A stretch of DNA of 64,000 nucleotides from Acholeplasma equifetale ATCC 29724 (GCF_000687735.1 NZ_JHXL01000002.1:62001-126000); one strand, 5' to 3'. Positions 47,672 through 61,500 are shown, counted from the first letter of the stretch. Notes: generated by a model not told the origin, from the sequence alone. Made by a program: numbers and translations.

Positions 47672-48124
47672 ATGATAAAAGTATTATTTGTATGTTTGGG
47701 TAATATTTGTCGATCACCGATGGCAGAAGGTATATTTAAATTTTATGCTGAGCAAAAAGGAGTAGCCAATCAATTTCTTTTTGAATCTCGTGCTATCTCA
47801 AGATGGGAAGAAGGTAATCCACCTCATCCGGGAACAATGAATATTTTAAAAAGATATCCTGTTGACATGAATCAAAAAAAATCAAAAATGATTGATGAAA
47901 TTGACTTTATTAAGTTTGACTACATTATTGGTATGGATGAAACACACATAAATTTTTTAAAAAGATTTAACGATGGAGAATTTAAGCATAAGGTTTATAA
48001 GTTTCATAAAAAAGATGTGGAAGATCCTTACTATACAAATCGGTTTGAAGATACACATCAAATGATTTTAAATCAAGTTGAATATTGGTTTGATCGATGG
48101 TTAAAAAAAATAATAGATGTATAA
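47672..48124 (+). CDS. low-molecular-weight protein-tyrosine phosphatase
   Basis: A 150-residue LMW-PTP. The P-loop VCLGNICRSPMAEGIF gives C-x5-R-S with nucleophile Cys near residue 8, and the general-acid loop DPYYTNRF is close to the C-terminus. These enzymes dephosphorylate tyrosine on regulatory or surface-polysaccharide proteins; some family members act on arginine phosphate. GGGAGAAG precedes the ATG. The stop codon overlaps the left terminal repeat of the IS element. The gene looks intact, with a normal C-terminal length, so the insertion did not cut it. Confidence 0.93.
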   Translation: MIKVLFVCLGNICRSPMAEGIFKFYAEQKGVANQFLFESRAISRWEEGNPPHPGTMNILKRYPVDMNQKKSKMIDEIDFIKFDYIIGMDETHINFLKRFNDGEFKHKVYKFHKKDVEDPYYTNRFEDTHQMILNQVEYWFDRWLKKIIDV

Positions 48125-48187
48125 AATAGATGGTGTAATCTATATGCCTATCAATTAGGTGGTGGTAGTACACCATCTTTTTTATAG
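48120..48187. repeat. left subterminal motif copies of the IS
   Basis: Three copies of the motif CTATAAAATAGATGGTGTA: 48120-48137 forward, 48148-48167 forward and diverged, and 48169-48187 reverse. Likely transposase-binding sites. Confidence 0.65.
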
Positions 48188-48263
48188 GCATTTATAACAC
48201 TTTAAATAAAAGTAGACCCACCTTATAATAAAAGTTAGTCATAACTACTACAAGGAGGTCTAC

Positions 48264-49280
48264 ATGTATGATAATATCATAAAAATATATAACTTAGAAT
48301 CTATAAAGAACAAAATAGAGTCTATCACAACAGTAAAGTTAAATGATCAACTAACTTTACATCTGAGATTAAAGAAGCCAATCATGACGTGTCCCGTTTG
48401 TCAAACAACTCCAATGTATTTTCACGGCTATAGATTAAAACAAATTATTCATAGTGTTTCAATTGAACATAAAGTACTCATAGCATATCAATCAAGACGT
48501 TATAAATGTAAGCTATGTTGTAAAGTCATCAGTGAATCAAATCCGTTTAACCAATCATATGAACGCATGAGTTTAAACACCAAACTATCTATCTTAAATC
48601 ACTTAAAAGATATCCATCATAACTTCGCTGATACAGCAAAGTTATTTAATGTATCTAGTCAAAGTATGATTAATATATTTGATAAGCACATCGATACCCA
48701 CCCTAGAAAATTAGGCGAAGCTATCAAACAAATTAGAATCAAAATTCAAAGAAAATATGATCAGGATAGTTTGAGACTTGAGTATAATGACATGTATTAT
48801 TACATGTTAAAAAAATTTCATTACTTCTTCGTAAAAGACTATGAAAATATTTATGATGGCAAAATACGGGTATCTAAAATGAAGAGTTACTGGCATAAAT
48901 CTGAAATATTAAGTTATTTATTGAAAATTGATGATTCACTAACTAAGGCTTACAGATTAAAGGAAGCCTATCGTGTATTTAATCTAACAGCAAGTTTCAA
49001 TGACTGTGATGAGCGCCTTGATGAATTGATTACTGAATTTAGAAACAGTGAGTTTGAAATATATAGAACATTTGGTCAAACACTAAATACTTGGAGAGAT
49101 AGTATCAAAAATTCATTTATAAGAATCGATGGCCGTAGGATATCTAATGGCCCCATTGAATCTATCAACAATAAGATCAAAACAATCATTAAAAACTCAA
49201 ATGGTATCAGATATTTTTACAGGTTTAGAAATAAAGTACTGTATTCAATTAATAAGGATGTTCCAATTACCAATAAGTAA
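48264..49280 (+). pseudogene. ISL3-family transposase with in-frame loss of the catalytic core
   Basis: A 338-residue open frame. The N-terminal zinc finger (CPVCQ and CKLCC pairs), the helix-turn-helix region and the C-terminal block SNGPIESINNKIKTIIKNSNG, including the third catalytic residue (Glu), are normal for ISL3. The first two Asp of the DDE triad should lie between about residue 150 and the segment QIRIKIQRKYD. Instead HPRKLGEAIK joins directly to that segment. About 100 residues are missing relative to the usual 400-440, yet the frame is kept. The product should still bind DNA but not cut it. GGAGG precedes the ATG. Confidence 0.8.
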
Positions 49281-49307
49281 ATAAAAAGTGTTTATGACAA
49301 AAGAAAA

Positions 49308-49324
49308 GACGCAATTTCTGCGTC
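49308..49324 (+). terminator. hairpin after the transposase gene
   Basis: GACGCA / ATTTC / TGCGTC followed by ATTTTG. A short stem with a weak tail, probably a terminator of the transposase message. Confidence 0.5.
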
Positions 49325-49333
49325 ATTTTGTTG

Positions 49334-49412
49334 TACACCACCTATTTTATAGGTTGTTTTTACACCATCTTTTTGATAGCACTATTTGGGTTTTACACCA
49401 TCTATTTTATAG
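49334..49412. repeat. right subterminal motif copies of the IS
   Basis: Three copies on the reverse strand: TACACCACCTATTTTATAG (49334-49352), TACACCATCTTTTTGATAG (49361-49379) and TACACCATCTATTTTATAG (49394-49412), spaced 27 and 33 bp apart. The outermost is the partner of the left terminal repeat. Confidence 0.75.
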
Positions 49413-49429
49413 AGCCAAAATAATTAAAG

Positions 49430-49457
49430 GTTTTCGATTTTACACGAAAACTTTTTT
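49430..49457 (+). terminator. rho-independent terminator, possibly the displaced terminator of the phosphatase gene
   Basis: GTTTTCG (49430-49436) pairs with CGAAAAC (49445-49451), then six T. It lies just outside the right end of the IS and upstream of the giant gene's promoter. Confidence 0.6.
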
Positions 49458-49493
49458 CATAAAAAAATAAGATTTTTTCAATTCTATTTGTAC

Positions 49494-49499
49494 TATAAT
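49494..49499 (+). promoter_or_regulatory. -10 box of the giant GLUG gene
   Basis: TATAAT lies 41 bp before the ATG. No good -35 is seen (GATTTT at 17-bp spacing). AAGGGG at 49529-49534 is the ribosome site for ATG 49540. Confidence 0.5.
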
Positions 49500-49539
49500 A
49501 GAATTAGGTACATTAGTTAAGTATTTTTAAGGGGACAAA

Positions 49540-52500
49540 ATGAGAATACTTAGATCATATAAAGTATTCATTGTTTTTGTGCTACTCTTAATTAGCGGAC
49601 TTAGCGTTTTCTTTTTGCTTGATGATTCCTCCGCTAAGAACAATAACAATGAATACGTACGTAGGGAAAATGTATATGCTACTGTTTTCCTTTCTGAGTC
49701 TGGGACAGAAGAGAATCCATATGTCATCGGTGGAAAAGATGATATGGTACAGCTTTCTCAGTTAGTAAGTTCTGGACAAAGATTTAAAGGTAAAGTTTTT
49801 GTTGTGGCATCAAACCTAAGTGAAATCAACTTAGGCGACTTTCAACCTATTGGTACGTCAGCACAACCATTCGAAGGAACTTTCGATGGGAATGGAGTCA
49901 ATTTCATTTTAAATACCAATAAACCAGACCAAGATTACGTTGGTCTTTTCGGTGTTACCAGTACAGGAGTTATTGAAAATTTATCTGTTTCAGGGTTAAT
50001 TGTTGGTCGTAACCAAGTTGGATCAATTGTTGGTCATGTTGTTTCAGGTACTGTTCGAAACGTATATTCAAAAGCTTTGGTGACAGGATCAACGAATGTT
50101 GGTGGTATCACGGGATACATGACAGGCGGTACAGTAACAAACTCATATTTCATAGGAAATGTTGAAGGATATCAATATGTTGCTGGTATCGTTGGTCGAG
50201 CTGATAGTTACACTTCAATTACAAACTCATACAATGCGGGATTAGTATCAGCTGATGTGAACGTTGTTAATGGTGTTGTTAATAACTACTCAACTTACAG
50301 TACAACACGTACTAATTTATATTATGATGTGTCAGTTATTGCTAAAAACATACCAACACGCACATATAAACCATCAACGCTAACAAACGCTCAAGCATTA
50401 GATGCAGGTAAAATGTTAACGGATATGTCAAGTAGATTAAATAGTGCCTTTACATATCGTGACATTGGTACAAACTATGGATATTACCCAGAATTAAAAT
50501 ATTTTAAAGAAAGTAACAATTCATCTGTTCGTTCTAGATCTTTAGAATCAGTAACTATTGATGTAAGTAACGGTATAGGTACATCAGATAAACCATTCTT
50601 AATACGTACCGTGCAAGATTTAGAAAATTTAAAAACTGTTATTCTTAAAGGTGAAACATTTGAAGGATTTTACTTCAAAGTTGCTGATGGAAGAACTCAA
50701 TTTAACTTAGGTAATTTCGTACCAATCGGTACATCAAGTCGACCATTCTATGGATCATTTGATGGAAATAATGTTGAATTTGTATTAAATATTGAAAATG
50801 AAACCCTAGACAATGTAGGGTTATTTGGCTATTACGGTAAAGGTGTTATAAAAAATTTAAGCGTTAAAGGATATATTGTTGGTAGAAATAACATCGGTGG
50901 TGTCATAGGATACTTATTATCTGGTACAGTACAAAATGTATATAATGAAGCCTCAATTGATGGTAATAATAACATTGGTGGTATTGTCGGTTATATGAAA
51001 GCGGGTACTGCTGAAGTTTCATACAATAATGGTCCAATTACAGCAGCCGGTGATTATGCAGGTGGTATTGTTGGATATCAAGAAACAGGAACAGTTCGAA
51101 ATGTTTATAATGCAAGTGAAATATTAGCCAATAGATATGCTGCTGGTATTGTTGGTGGTGCGAATAGCTATACATCAATTACAAATACTTATAGTCGCGG
51201 TTTAGTATCTTCAAATGTATCTGCTGCGGGAATATCAAATAACTTAAATGGATATAGTACAACACGTTCATATAATTATTACGATATTTCTGTTCTTGCA
51301 ATGTATGATCAAAAAAGAGCATTAAAACCTTCAGTAGCATCTTCAAGTGAAGGAAGAACTAGTAATTTTCTTATTGATGCTGTATTAAGTAATCTAGGTT
51401 ACTCAAATACTATATGGTATGTTAATGAAAGTGCAGGAAATATAGGATATTATCCTGAACTCATAGTCTTTAAAGATAATAAAAATAGTGATTTTAGTGT
51501 TGATTCCAAAAACTCAATTACACGAAATATAAGCAAAGGTTTTGGTACATTAGCTCAACCATTCTTAATTGAAACAGTTGAAGAAATGAATAATCTTTCA
51601 TATATGGTTTCACGTGGAAATAGTTATGCAAGTTATTACTTCAAAGTTAAGGATGGTATTACTGAACTTAATTTAGGTGATTTCCAACCTATAGGAAATC
51701 CAACATATCCATTTGATGGTAATTTTAATGGTAATGGTGTTAATTTCAAATTAAGCATAAACAAAGAATCATTAGACAATATAGGATTATTTGGAGCATC
51801 AAGAACAGGAACAATTGAAAACCTATCTGTATCAGGTTCAATTATTGGTCGTAACCAAGTAGGATCAATTGTTGGTCAACAATATTCTGGAACCATTAAA
51901 AATGTGTATTCAACTGCTTATGTTGTTGCAAGTGGCACCTATGGTGGTGGTATCGTTGGTTACATGAATTCAAGTTCAACGCTTACACTTTCATACTTTA
52001 GAGGGGAAGTACTAGCAAATGCTTATGCAGCCGGATTAGTCGGTGGTGCTGCTTCAAGCAATACAATTTCATACTCATATTCAAGCGGTGAAGTATCATC
52101 AAATGCTGGAGTTGATGGAATTGTAAATAATTTAAGTACATATGGTATTTCACGTACTGCAATTTTCTATGATATTACAGTGATTGCAAATTACGTTAAC
52201 CCAAATAAAAATAAACCTTCAGCACTTGCAAGTACACAAGGTTTAAATAGTGGAGAATTTTTCTCAAATATGAGTTCAAGACTCGGAAATAGTTTTGAAT
52301 TTGTTGAAACAGAAGATGGTTTTGCATATTATCCACAATTAAAAGCATTTTCAGAACATAAAAACGAGACAATAAAGAATCGTTCAAAAACATCTGTTCA
52401 AGTCAATGTTTCTTTAGGTTTGGGTACAGAACTTTTCCCATTCATTTTAGAATCGATTGAAGATATTGAAAATCTTAAAGATATGATTAAAAAAGGAAAC

Positions 52501-55500
52501 AATTTCCAAGGATTTTACTTTAAGATGGCAGATGGTATTGAAAAACTAGAGTTAGGTAATTTTGAACCAATCGGTTCACAAACTTATCCATTCTATGGAT
52601 CATTTGATGGTAACTTTGTTGAGTTTGAATTAGAAATTGATCATCCTGATTTAGATAACCAAGGTTTATTTGGTTATTTTGGTGTTGGTACAATTAAAAA
52701 CCTTTACGTATCAGGATCTGTTAAAGGTAAAAATAACGTAGGTTCTGTTGTAGGTTATCAAATATCTGGTAAGGTTATGAATGTTTATAATTTAGCTGAT
52801 ATCGAAGGTGTAAACCAAGTAGGTGGTATAGTTGGTCAAGTTGGTGCTGCAACAGTAGAGGTAGCATATAATCAAGGAAACATTACTGCATCAACAAATT
52901 ATGCTGGAGGTATAGTTGGTTATTTAGGAAGTAATAGTGTTGTTAGAAATACATATAATCGTGGTGAAATATTATCAAATTCATATGCCGCAGGTTTAGT
53001 TGGTGGAGCAAACTCAAGTACAAGTGTAACTTATAGTTATAGTGCGGGTTTAGTAAGTTCAAATTCTTATGTTGATGGTGTTGTAAATAACCTTAGTACT
53101 TATGGAATAACACGTAGTTATATTTACTATGACACATCTATTTTGGTAAATTATCCACAACCTAAAAATTTAAAACCACAAGTCACTGGTAATTCAAATG
53201 GACGAACTTCAAATCAATTATTATATGGTGGTACATCGGGATTAAAATTATCAGAAGAAATTTGGCATTTTGATGAAAAAGATGATACGTATGGATTCTA
53301 TCCACAATTATCTATCTTTAGAAATCATGAATCAGCAGTTATAAGAAAAGATTCAATTGATTCAGTTAAAGTCGATATTACAGATGGATTTGGTACATCT
53401 GATGCACCATTCTTAATTCGAACAAAAGAAGATATGGATAACCTTTCTGAAATGGTTAGGAAGGGTAATACATATATTAATTATTACTTCAAAGTTGATG
53501 ATGGTATTACTGAAATTGACTTAGGGGACTTTATCCCTATTGGAACAACAACTTATCCATTTGAAGGAACATTTAATGGTAATGGTGCTAATTTTAAATT
53601 AAGTATTGATAAAGGAACCTTAGATAATATAGGTTTATTTGGTGTTACTAGAACAGGTATCGTTGAAAACTTATCTGTTTCAGGTTCAATTAAGGGACGA
53701 AATCAAGTTGGATCAGTTGTAGGTCAACAATTATCAGGAATTGTTAGAAATGTATATTCAACTGCAAATGTGATTGCTACAGCATCTTATGCTGGTGGAA
53801 TTATTGGATATATGAATTCGGGTTCAACACTTACACTCTCATATAATAGAGGCGAAGTACTAGCAAATTCATATGCTGCAGGTTTAGTTGGTGGTGCTGC
53901 TTCAAGTAATACAATTTCATACGCATATTCCAGTGGTGAAGTGTCATCAAATACTACCTATGTTGATGGAATCGTAAATAATTTAAACACTTATGGTATT
54001 ACACGTTCAGCAATTTTCTATGATATTACAGTGATTGCAAACTATGAAAATATATACCCATATAAACCGAGCGCATTAGCTAGTTCAACAGGATTAAATA
54101 GTGGTGAATTCTTTAAGAATATGAGTTCAAGACTAGGGACAAATTTTATTTATTTAGACTCTGGCGATGAATATGCATATTATCCACAATTAAAAGTGTT
54201 TGCAAATCATGAAAAAGATGATGTTATTTCAAGATCTAAAAAATCAGTTCAAATTGATGTTTCATTAGGTTTAGGTACTGAACAATTCCCATTCTTAATT
54301 AAAACAATCGAAGATTTAGATGATATTCGATCAATGGTGAATAGAGGTAACACATTCCAAGGGTTCTATTTTAAAATGGATGATAGTGTTACTCAAATTG
54401 AATTAGGAGATTTTGAACCTATTGGAACTCAATCTCGTCCATTCTATGGATCATTTGATGGAAACTTTGTTGAATTTATACTCGAAATTAATCGTCCTGA
54501 TATTGATAATATTGGTTTATTTGGTTATTTTGGTATTGGTACAATTAAAAACCTATATGTCACAGGTTCTATAACAGGTAGAAATAATGTGGGTTCTGTT
54601 GTTGGATATCAAATTTCAGGTAACGTATTTAATGTTTATAATCATGCAAATATTAATGGAGTAAACCAAATAGGTGGTATTGTAGGTCAAGTTGGGGCTG
54701 CAGTTATTCAGGTTGCGTACAACTTTGGTGATATTACTGCAACTGGTGATAATGCAGGTGGTATTGCAGGTTATTTAGGAAGTAGTAGTTCTGTTTTAAA
54801 TATTTATAACCGTGGTGAGATTCTTGCAAATCGTTACGCAGCTGGATTAGTTGGTGGAGCAAATTCAAGCACAAATATTTCAAATGGTTATAGCGCTGGT
54901 TTAGTAAGTTCAAATACTTATGTTGATGGTGTTGTAAATAACCTTAGTACTTATGGAACTACACGCAGTAGAATTTATTATGATACTTCACTTTTAGTAA
55001 ATTACGATCAACCAAAAGCATCTAAACCTCCAACAACAGGAAATGCGAATGGTCGTACTTCAAATCAATTATTATACAGTGGAGAAGCATTAGGATTACC
55101 AAGTAATGTTTGGTATTTCGAACCAAAAGATGGTGATTTTGCATATTATCCACAATTACTTGTTTTTGCAAATCATATAAATGAATCAATTCGAAAAGAC
55201 TCAAAAAGATCCGTTGAAGTTGACGTATCTAAAGGTTTAGGTACGGAAGATTTTCCATTCTTAATTACAAGCAAAGCGGATATGGACGAACTTAGCCGAA
55301 TGGTTAGAGATGGTAATACGTATGTTGGATTCTATTTTAAAGTTGCTGATGAAATATCAGAAATTGATTTAGAAGACTTTATACCTATTGGTACAACAAC
55401 ATATCCATTTGATGGGCACTTTAATGGAAACGGTGTTAACTTCATATTAGATATCAATCGAACCGATGATAATGTTGGTTTATTTGGTGTTAGTAGAACT

Positions 55501-58500
55501 GGTACTATTGAAAATTTATCAGTATCCGGTTCAATTACTGGTCGAAATCAAGTTGGATCAGTTGTTGGACAACAACTATCTGGTACTGTAAGAAATGTCT
55601 ATTCAACTGCAAAAGTACATGCAACAGGTACATATGCTGGTGGAATCATTGGTTACATGAACTCAGGAACAACTTTAACACAATCCTACTTTAGAGGAGA
55701 AGTTACTGCACAAACATACGCAGCAGGTTTAGTTGGTGGGGCAAATTCAAGTAATAAGATTACACATTCTTATTCTGCAGCGAAAGTCGCTTCAAATACA
55801 ACTTATGTTCATGGTTTAGTAAATAATATTAGTACATATGGTATTACACGTACTAATCTATACTATGACATTACTGAAATTGCAAATTACGATACAACAT
55901 TTGCATATAAACCATCTGCAATTGCTACTAATGAAGGGTTAAATAGTGGTATCTTCTTTACAGAAATGGCCAATAGATTAGGTGGCAGTTTTGAATATGT
56001 TGTAAAAAATGATGAGTTTGCGTATTATCCTCAACTCAAAGTATTCTTTAATCATGAAGATGAAAAGATTAAAGAAAATTCGACGAAGTCAGTTATTGTA
56101 GATATAAAAGGTGGTTTAGGAACAGAACAATTCCCATTCATCTTGAAGACAAGAGAAGATATCGAAAATCTTAAACGAATGATTGAAAAGGGTAATACAT
56201 TCCAAGGTTTCTACTTTATTATGGATGAAAGTGTTGAAAAAATGACACTTGATGACTTTACACCAATTGGAACTCAAACTTATCCATTCTATGGATCATT
56301 CGATGGTAATTTTGTTGAATTTGAAATTTCAATTCATAATAGTACATTAGATAACCAAGGTTTATTTGGTTACTTTGGTTTTGGTACAATTAAAAATCTA
56401 AAGGTTAGTGGTATTGTTCTAGGTCGCAACAATGTTGCAGGAGTTGTTGGCTATCAATTGTCTGGAACCGTGATGAATGTATATAACTTTGCCAAAATTG
56501 AAGGTACAAATCAAGTGGCAGGCATTGTTGGGCAGCTTGCAAATGGTATGGTTCAAAATACGTATAATACAGGTTTAGTCACAGGTAATGGTGACTATGC
56601 AGGTGGTATTGTAGGTTATCAAGGTAATGGTACTGTTCAAGATACATACAATAGAGGTGAAATTATCTCTAATCGCTATGTAGCAGGTATTGTTGGTGGA
56701 GCAAATAGCTATACTAAAATTGTAAATAGCTATTCATCAGCATTAGTATCAGGCGCATCATATGTTAATGGTGTTGTAAATAACCTTAATACATACTCAA
56801 CAACAAGAACTAACCTTTATTATGATGTTTCAATATTAGAAAGATATGTTCCACCTAAAGGAGCAAAACCATCAACAACTGTTGGTGGTCAAGGATTAGC
56901 TAAAACATCTATGTTCTCAGATGGATTAAAGAATAGAGGGTTTAGTGAATCTACGTGGGTATTCTTAGAAATTGATGGACAATATGCATATTATCCACAA
57001 TTAAGAGTATTCGCTCAGCATGAAATAGAATTTATTAAAAATGATTCAATGATGTCTGTTCGTACAAACCCATTCTTAGGTGATGGTACGAAAGCTAGCC
57101 CATATATTATTTCAACTGCTTATGACATGATGAATTTAGCAAATTCAATTAATAAAGACTATCAAGCATTGGATACATATTATATGGTTGCAGCTAATGT
57201 TGCAGAATTTGATTTATCAAAAGTTCAGTTTAAACCTATTGGATCTAAAAATTATCCATTCTTAGGACATTTCGATGGAAATTATGCAAACTTCCATGTG
57301 AATCTAAATTTAAATGAGGATTATGTAGGTTTATTTGGTGCAATTGGTGAAGGTGCATCTGTTAAAAATTTATCTGTAACAGGTTCTATCAAAGGAAATT
57401 CTTATACAGGTTCAATTGTTGGATATAATCAAGGTTTAGTTGAACAAGTTTATTCAACCGCAACTGTCCAAGGTGATAGTTATGTAGGTGGATTAGTAGG
57501 TAGAAATATAGATACATTAAAATTAGCTTATTATCATGGTGTTTTATCAGCTACAGGTCAATATGTTGGTGGTATTGCAGGTTATAATAGTGCATCAATC
57601 CATGATGTTTATACAAGTGCTAAAGTGTCTGGTATGAACTATGTTGGTGCGATTTTAGGTTACAACATAGGAAATATTGAAGATGCATACTTTAACTATA
57701 CTGAAATTGAATACTTTAGTCCGGAAAACGGCATTAAACCTAATTATGCAGTATCTAATGAATTAAATAAAGATACTGTTCGTGGTTTAGCAAAAGAAAT
57801 CATGTTTACACTGGATGCTTATACATTTGATGCAAGCGAATGGGAAACAAAAGCAACCTCCGGTATGTATAATTATTATTTACAACTTAAAGGATTCTCA
57901 AGTAATCTTTCAAGTGTTGTAAAGAATAATTCAATCATATCTGTTCGAACTGTTAGATTCGCAGTTGGATCAGGAGATCAAAATTATCCATACTTAATCC
58001 GTCATGAAGAAGATATGCGTATACTATCTTTAGTTTCACAAGAAGATAGTTTAGAAGGTTTATATTTCAAAGTGATGGATGGTGTAAAAACACTTGATTT
58101 ATCAAATCCTGAATTAGGATTCTTACCAATTGGACCTTCATTTAAACACTTTAAAGGTCATTTTGATGGTAATGGTGTTAATATCATTCTTCAAATGAAT
58201 CGTTCAACAAGCGATTATATAGGTCTATTTGGATACATTGAAAACAGCACAATTAAAAACCTTCATATAGAAGGTCAAATTGATGGTCGTGATTATGTTG
58301 GTGTGATTGGTGCAGCTGTTAAGTCACAAATCAACGAAGTCTTTGTTAATACTGTTGTTAACGGTAGAAGTTATGTAGGTGGTATTACAGGATATAGCGA
58401 CCAAACTCAAATATCAAATAGCTATAACTTAAATCAAATTAAAGGATCTAATCAATACATTGGTGGGTTAGTTGGTTATTCAACAAAAACTCAAATTAAA

Positions 58501-61500
58501 AATGTATTTAACTATGGATCAGTTTATGGTAGACGTGTTGTTGGTGGAATTGTTGGAGATGCCGAAACAAATACGAATATTGAATTTGCATATAATCGAA
58601 AAGATGTTTATGCAGAAGCTGATTATGCGGGTGGTATTACAGCGTATTTAAATAACGGTTATGTAGGAAATGTATATAGTGCATCACCTGTACGAGCTCA
58701 AAGTTATGTTGGTGGTTTGATTGGTCGTATGGCTGGTCAAAGTAGTGCAGAAAAAGCATATTATGATATGACAATTATCGAAGCTGATACACGAACCCAA
58801 TTACAAAAACCATCAAGAGCAATCAGTAATGCTGTAGATACAGATACAGTACGTGGTGTACTTAAATCTGAACTTATTGGATTATCTTACTTAGAGTTTG
58901 ATTCAGGATTCACATATAGAGAAAATGATGGAATTTTAGTATATTATCCGGAATTAAAAGTGTTTAAAGAACATAGATATACCAAAGTTACTGAAGATTC
59001 ATTTATATCTGTATCAAATTATGTCTTTGAAGGTCTAGGTACAAAAGATATACCATATATTATCGTTAATGAGAAAGATATGGTTATTTTAAGTGAACTT
59101 GTTAATAAAGGTATGACTTTTGAGAATACCTATTTTAAGGTTAGAGAAAATGCAACCTACTTCAATATGACATATACATCATTAAATTATAAAGGTATTG
59201 GCTCAAGTGAATATCCATTTGAAGGTTACTTTGATGGTAGTGGTATTACATTTGAATTAAATATGAATCTTGATCAAAATTATGTTGGGTTATTCAACTA
59301 TGTTGGATTGCATGCTGAAATTAAAAATTTAAGCATTAAAGGTACTATTAAGGGTAAAGATTATGTAGGATCTGTTGTAGGTTATAACCTTGGAACAATT
59401 TCAAATGTTTATTCAACGGCGAATGTTTTAGGACATAATCATGTTGGTGGTATAACAGGTTACCAAGCAGGTTCTCTCACAAAATCTTATATGATTGGTT
59501 CAATCACAGGTGAATCATTCGTTGGTGGTATAAGTGGTTCAAATCTTGGAGAAATCTATGATGTTTATGTTGTATCTAAAGTATTTGGTTTAAATAATTT
59601 AGGTGCAATCGTCGGTTATGATCATGGGTCTTTAGATTATGGCTATTATAACTATGAAATTATTGAAATTTACAATTTAGATGGATTTAATAAACCAACA
59701 ACAGCTGTTGGAAACACATTAGATCATGAAACATTAAAAGGATTAACATCTTATCAAATGACATTAGGTACATTTGGTGAAATGGAGTTTAAATCTAGCG
59801 ATAGATTTGAGGTAAAAGCACCTAATGGTTTTGAAGTTTATTATCCACAATTGAAAGTATTTAGTCAGCATAAACTTGATGAAATTAAACGTTACTCATT
59901 ATTAAGTGTTACGGCGTTAAGATTTAAAGAAGGTGACGGATCTAAAGATAATCCATTCATTATTCGTTCGCATGAAGATATGAAAGCAGTATCTGACTTA
60001 ATCATCGCAAGAAACACACTTGCAGGTTTATATTTCAAAGTTGCTGATGAAGTAGAAGTTATCGATTTAACATTATTAGAATCCATGTATGTACCAATTG
60101 GTAACCAAAGTTACAAATTCATGGGGAACTTTGATGGTACATATACAAAATTCATCATAGATATTGAACGCAACCAATATTATCAAGGTCTATTTGGTTA
60201 TATTGGTTCTTTAGGTGTGGTCAAAAACTTATCAACAGAAGGTAAAGTAGCAGGTCAACGTTTCACAGGTGGTATTGCCGGACGAAACGAAGGTAAAATT
60301 GAAAATGCTTATAACTTAGCAAATATTATTGCATATGAATATTACGCAGGTGGGATTGCTGGTTATAACGAAGGTATCATTCAAAATACATTTAATACCG
60401 GTATGATAAAGGTAAATAGTTATGACTATGCTGGTGGTATCGTCGGTGCCATGAATAATACTGCAAAAATCTATAATAGCTATAATACCGGATCCATTCA
60501 AGCTAGATATTATATTGGTGGTATTGCAGGGTTAGTAGCAGGCGAAGTTAAATACGTATATCATGTCGGTAAAGTTAAAGGTAGTGGCTATATTGGTGCG
60601 ATTGCAGGATTAATTGAAGGTAAAGGTGTTATCCAATATGGTTATTATGATTTATCTTTAGTTAAAGCAGATACTAATAATCAAGGTAGAAAAGCTGTAT
60701 CTAACATCAATGATTCAAATGAATTAAAAGGGTTATCAACATATCAATTAAGTGGTCCGTATAAGAAAGATTTAGGATTATTGATGGATACATATGACTT
60801 TAAAAACTATCATGGATATGACACATATTATCCTGAATTAATCGTATTTAAAGATGCACCAAGTTCAATTTTCCAAGAAGATTCATTAAATTCAATTAAG
60901 GGTAAAATTTATCAAGGTGAAGGTACTAAGGAAAATCCTTATTATATCATCGTGAGTGAAGACTTTAATTATCTATATTACTTAACAAATGAAGACTTAA
61001 CATTAGATACATATTTTAAAGTATTTGAAAAAACACAATTTGATTTAACAAGCGAAGATTTAATATTTAAACCTATCGGTTCACCTACACATCCATTTAA
61101 AGGACACTTTGATGGCAATAATAGTGAATTTAAAGTAAACATCAACCAACAAAAAGATTATCAAGGTCTGTTTGGATATGTTGATGTAACTGCAACCATT
61201 AAAAATTTAAGTGTTACAGGATCTATTAAAGGCTTGAATTATGTAGGTGGTATTGCAGGTTATAGTGAAGGTTTATTCATGCATGTAAGCAACTTTGCAA
61301 AACTTGAAGGTAATGAATATGTTGGTGGTTTAGTTGGTTACATGAATGGTCAATTGGAAAACGCATATAATAGCGGAACTATTATTGCTCATAATAGTTA
61401 TGTGGGTGGTTTGGTTGGATATGCTAAAAATTCAATGATTGAGTTCGCATATAACCGAGGTTCAATTGAATCCAGTGCTTTATATACTGCAGGGTTAGTG

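Larger units (their letters stand above)
48120..49412 (+). mobile_element. ISL3-like insertion element, internally deleted
   Basis: A perfect 19-bp inverted repeat bounds the element: TATAAAATAGATGGTGTAA at 48120-48138 and its complement at 49393-49411. Between them is an ISL3-type transposase missing its central part. Six copies of a related motif lie at the two ends. I see no convincing 8-bp target duplication flanking it, so the exact ends are uncertain by a few bases. Confidence 0.75.

Noticed and set aside
48111-49420. Target-site duplication flanking the IS
   Set aside because: The flanks (AATAGATG on the left, GAGCCAAA on the right) do not match. AATAGATG on the left resembles the terminal repeat itself and is not seen on the right.
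49288-49470. A 60-codon plus-strand frame with HHLFYR repeats after the transposase gene
   Set aside because: Its repeats come from the subterminal DNA motif copies (ACACCATCTATTTTATAG) translated by chance; no ribosome site.
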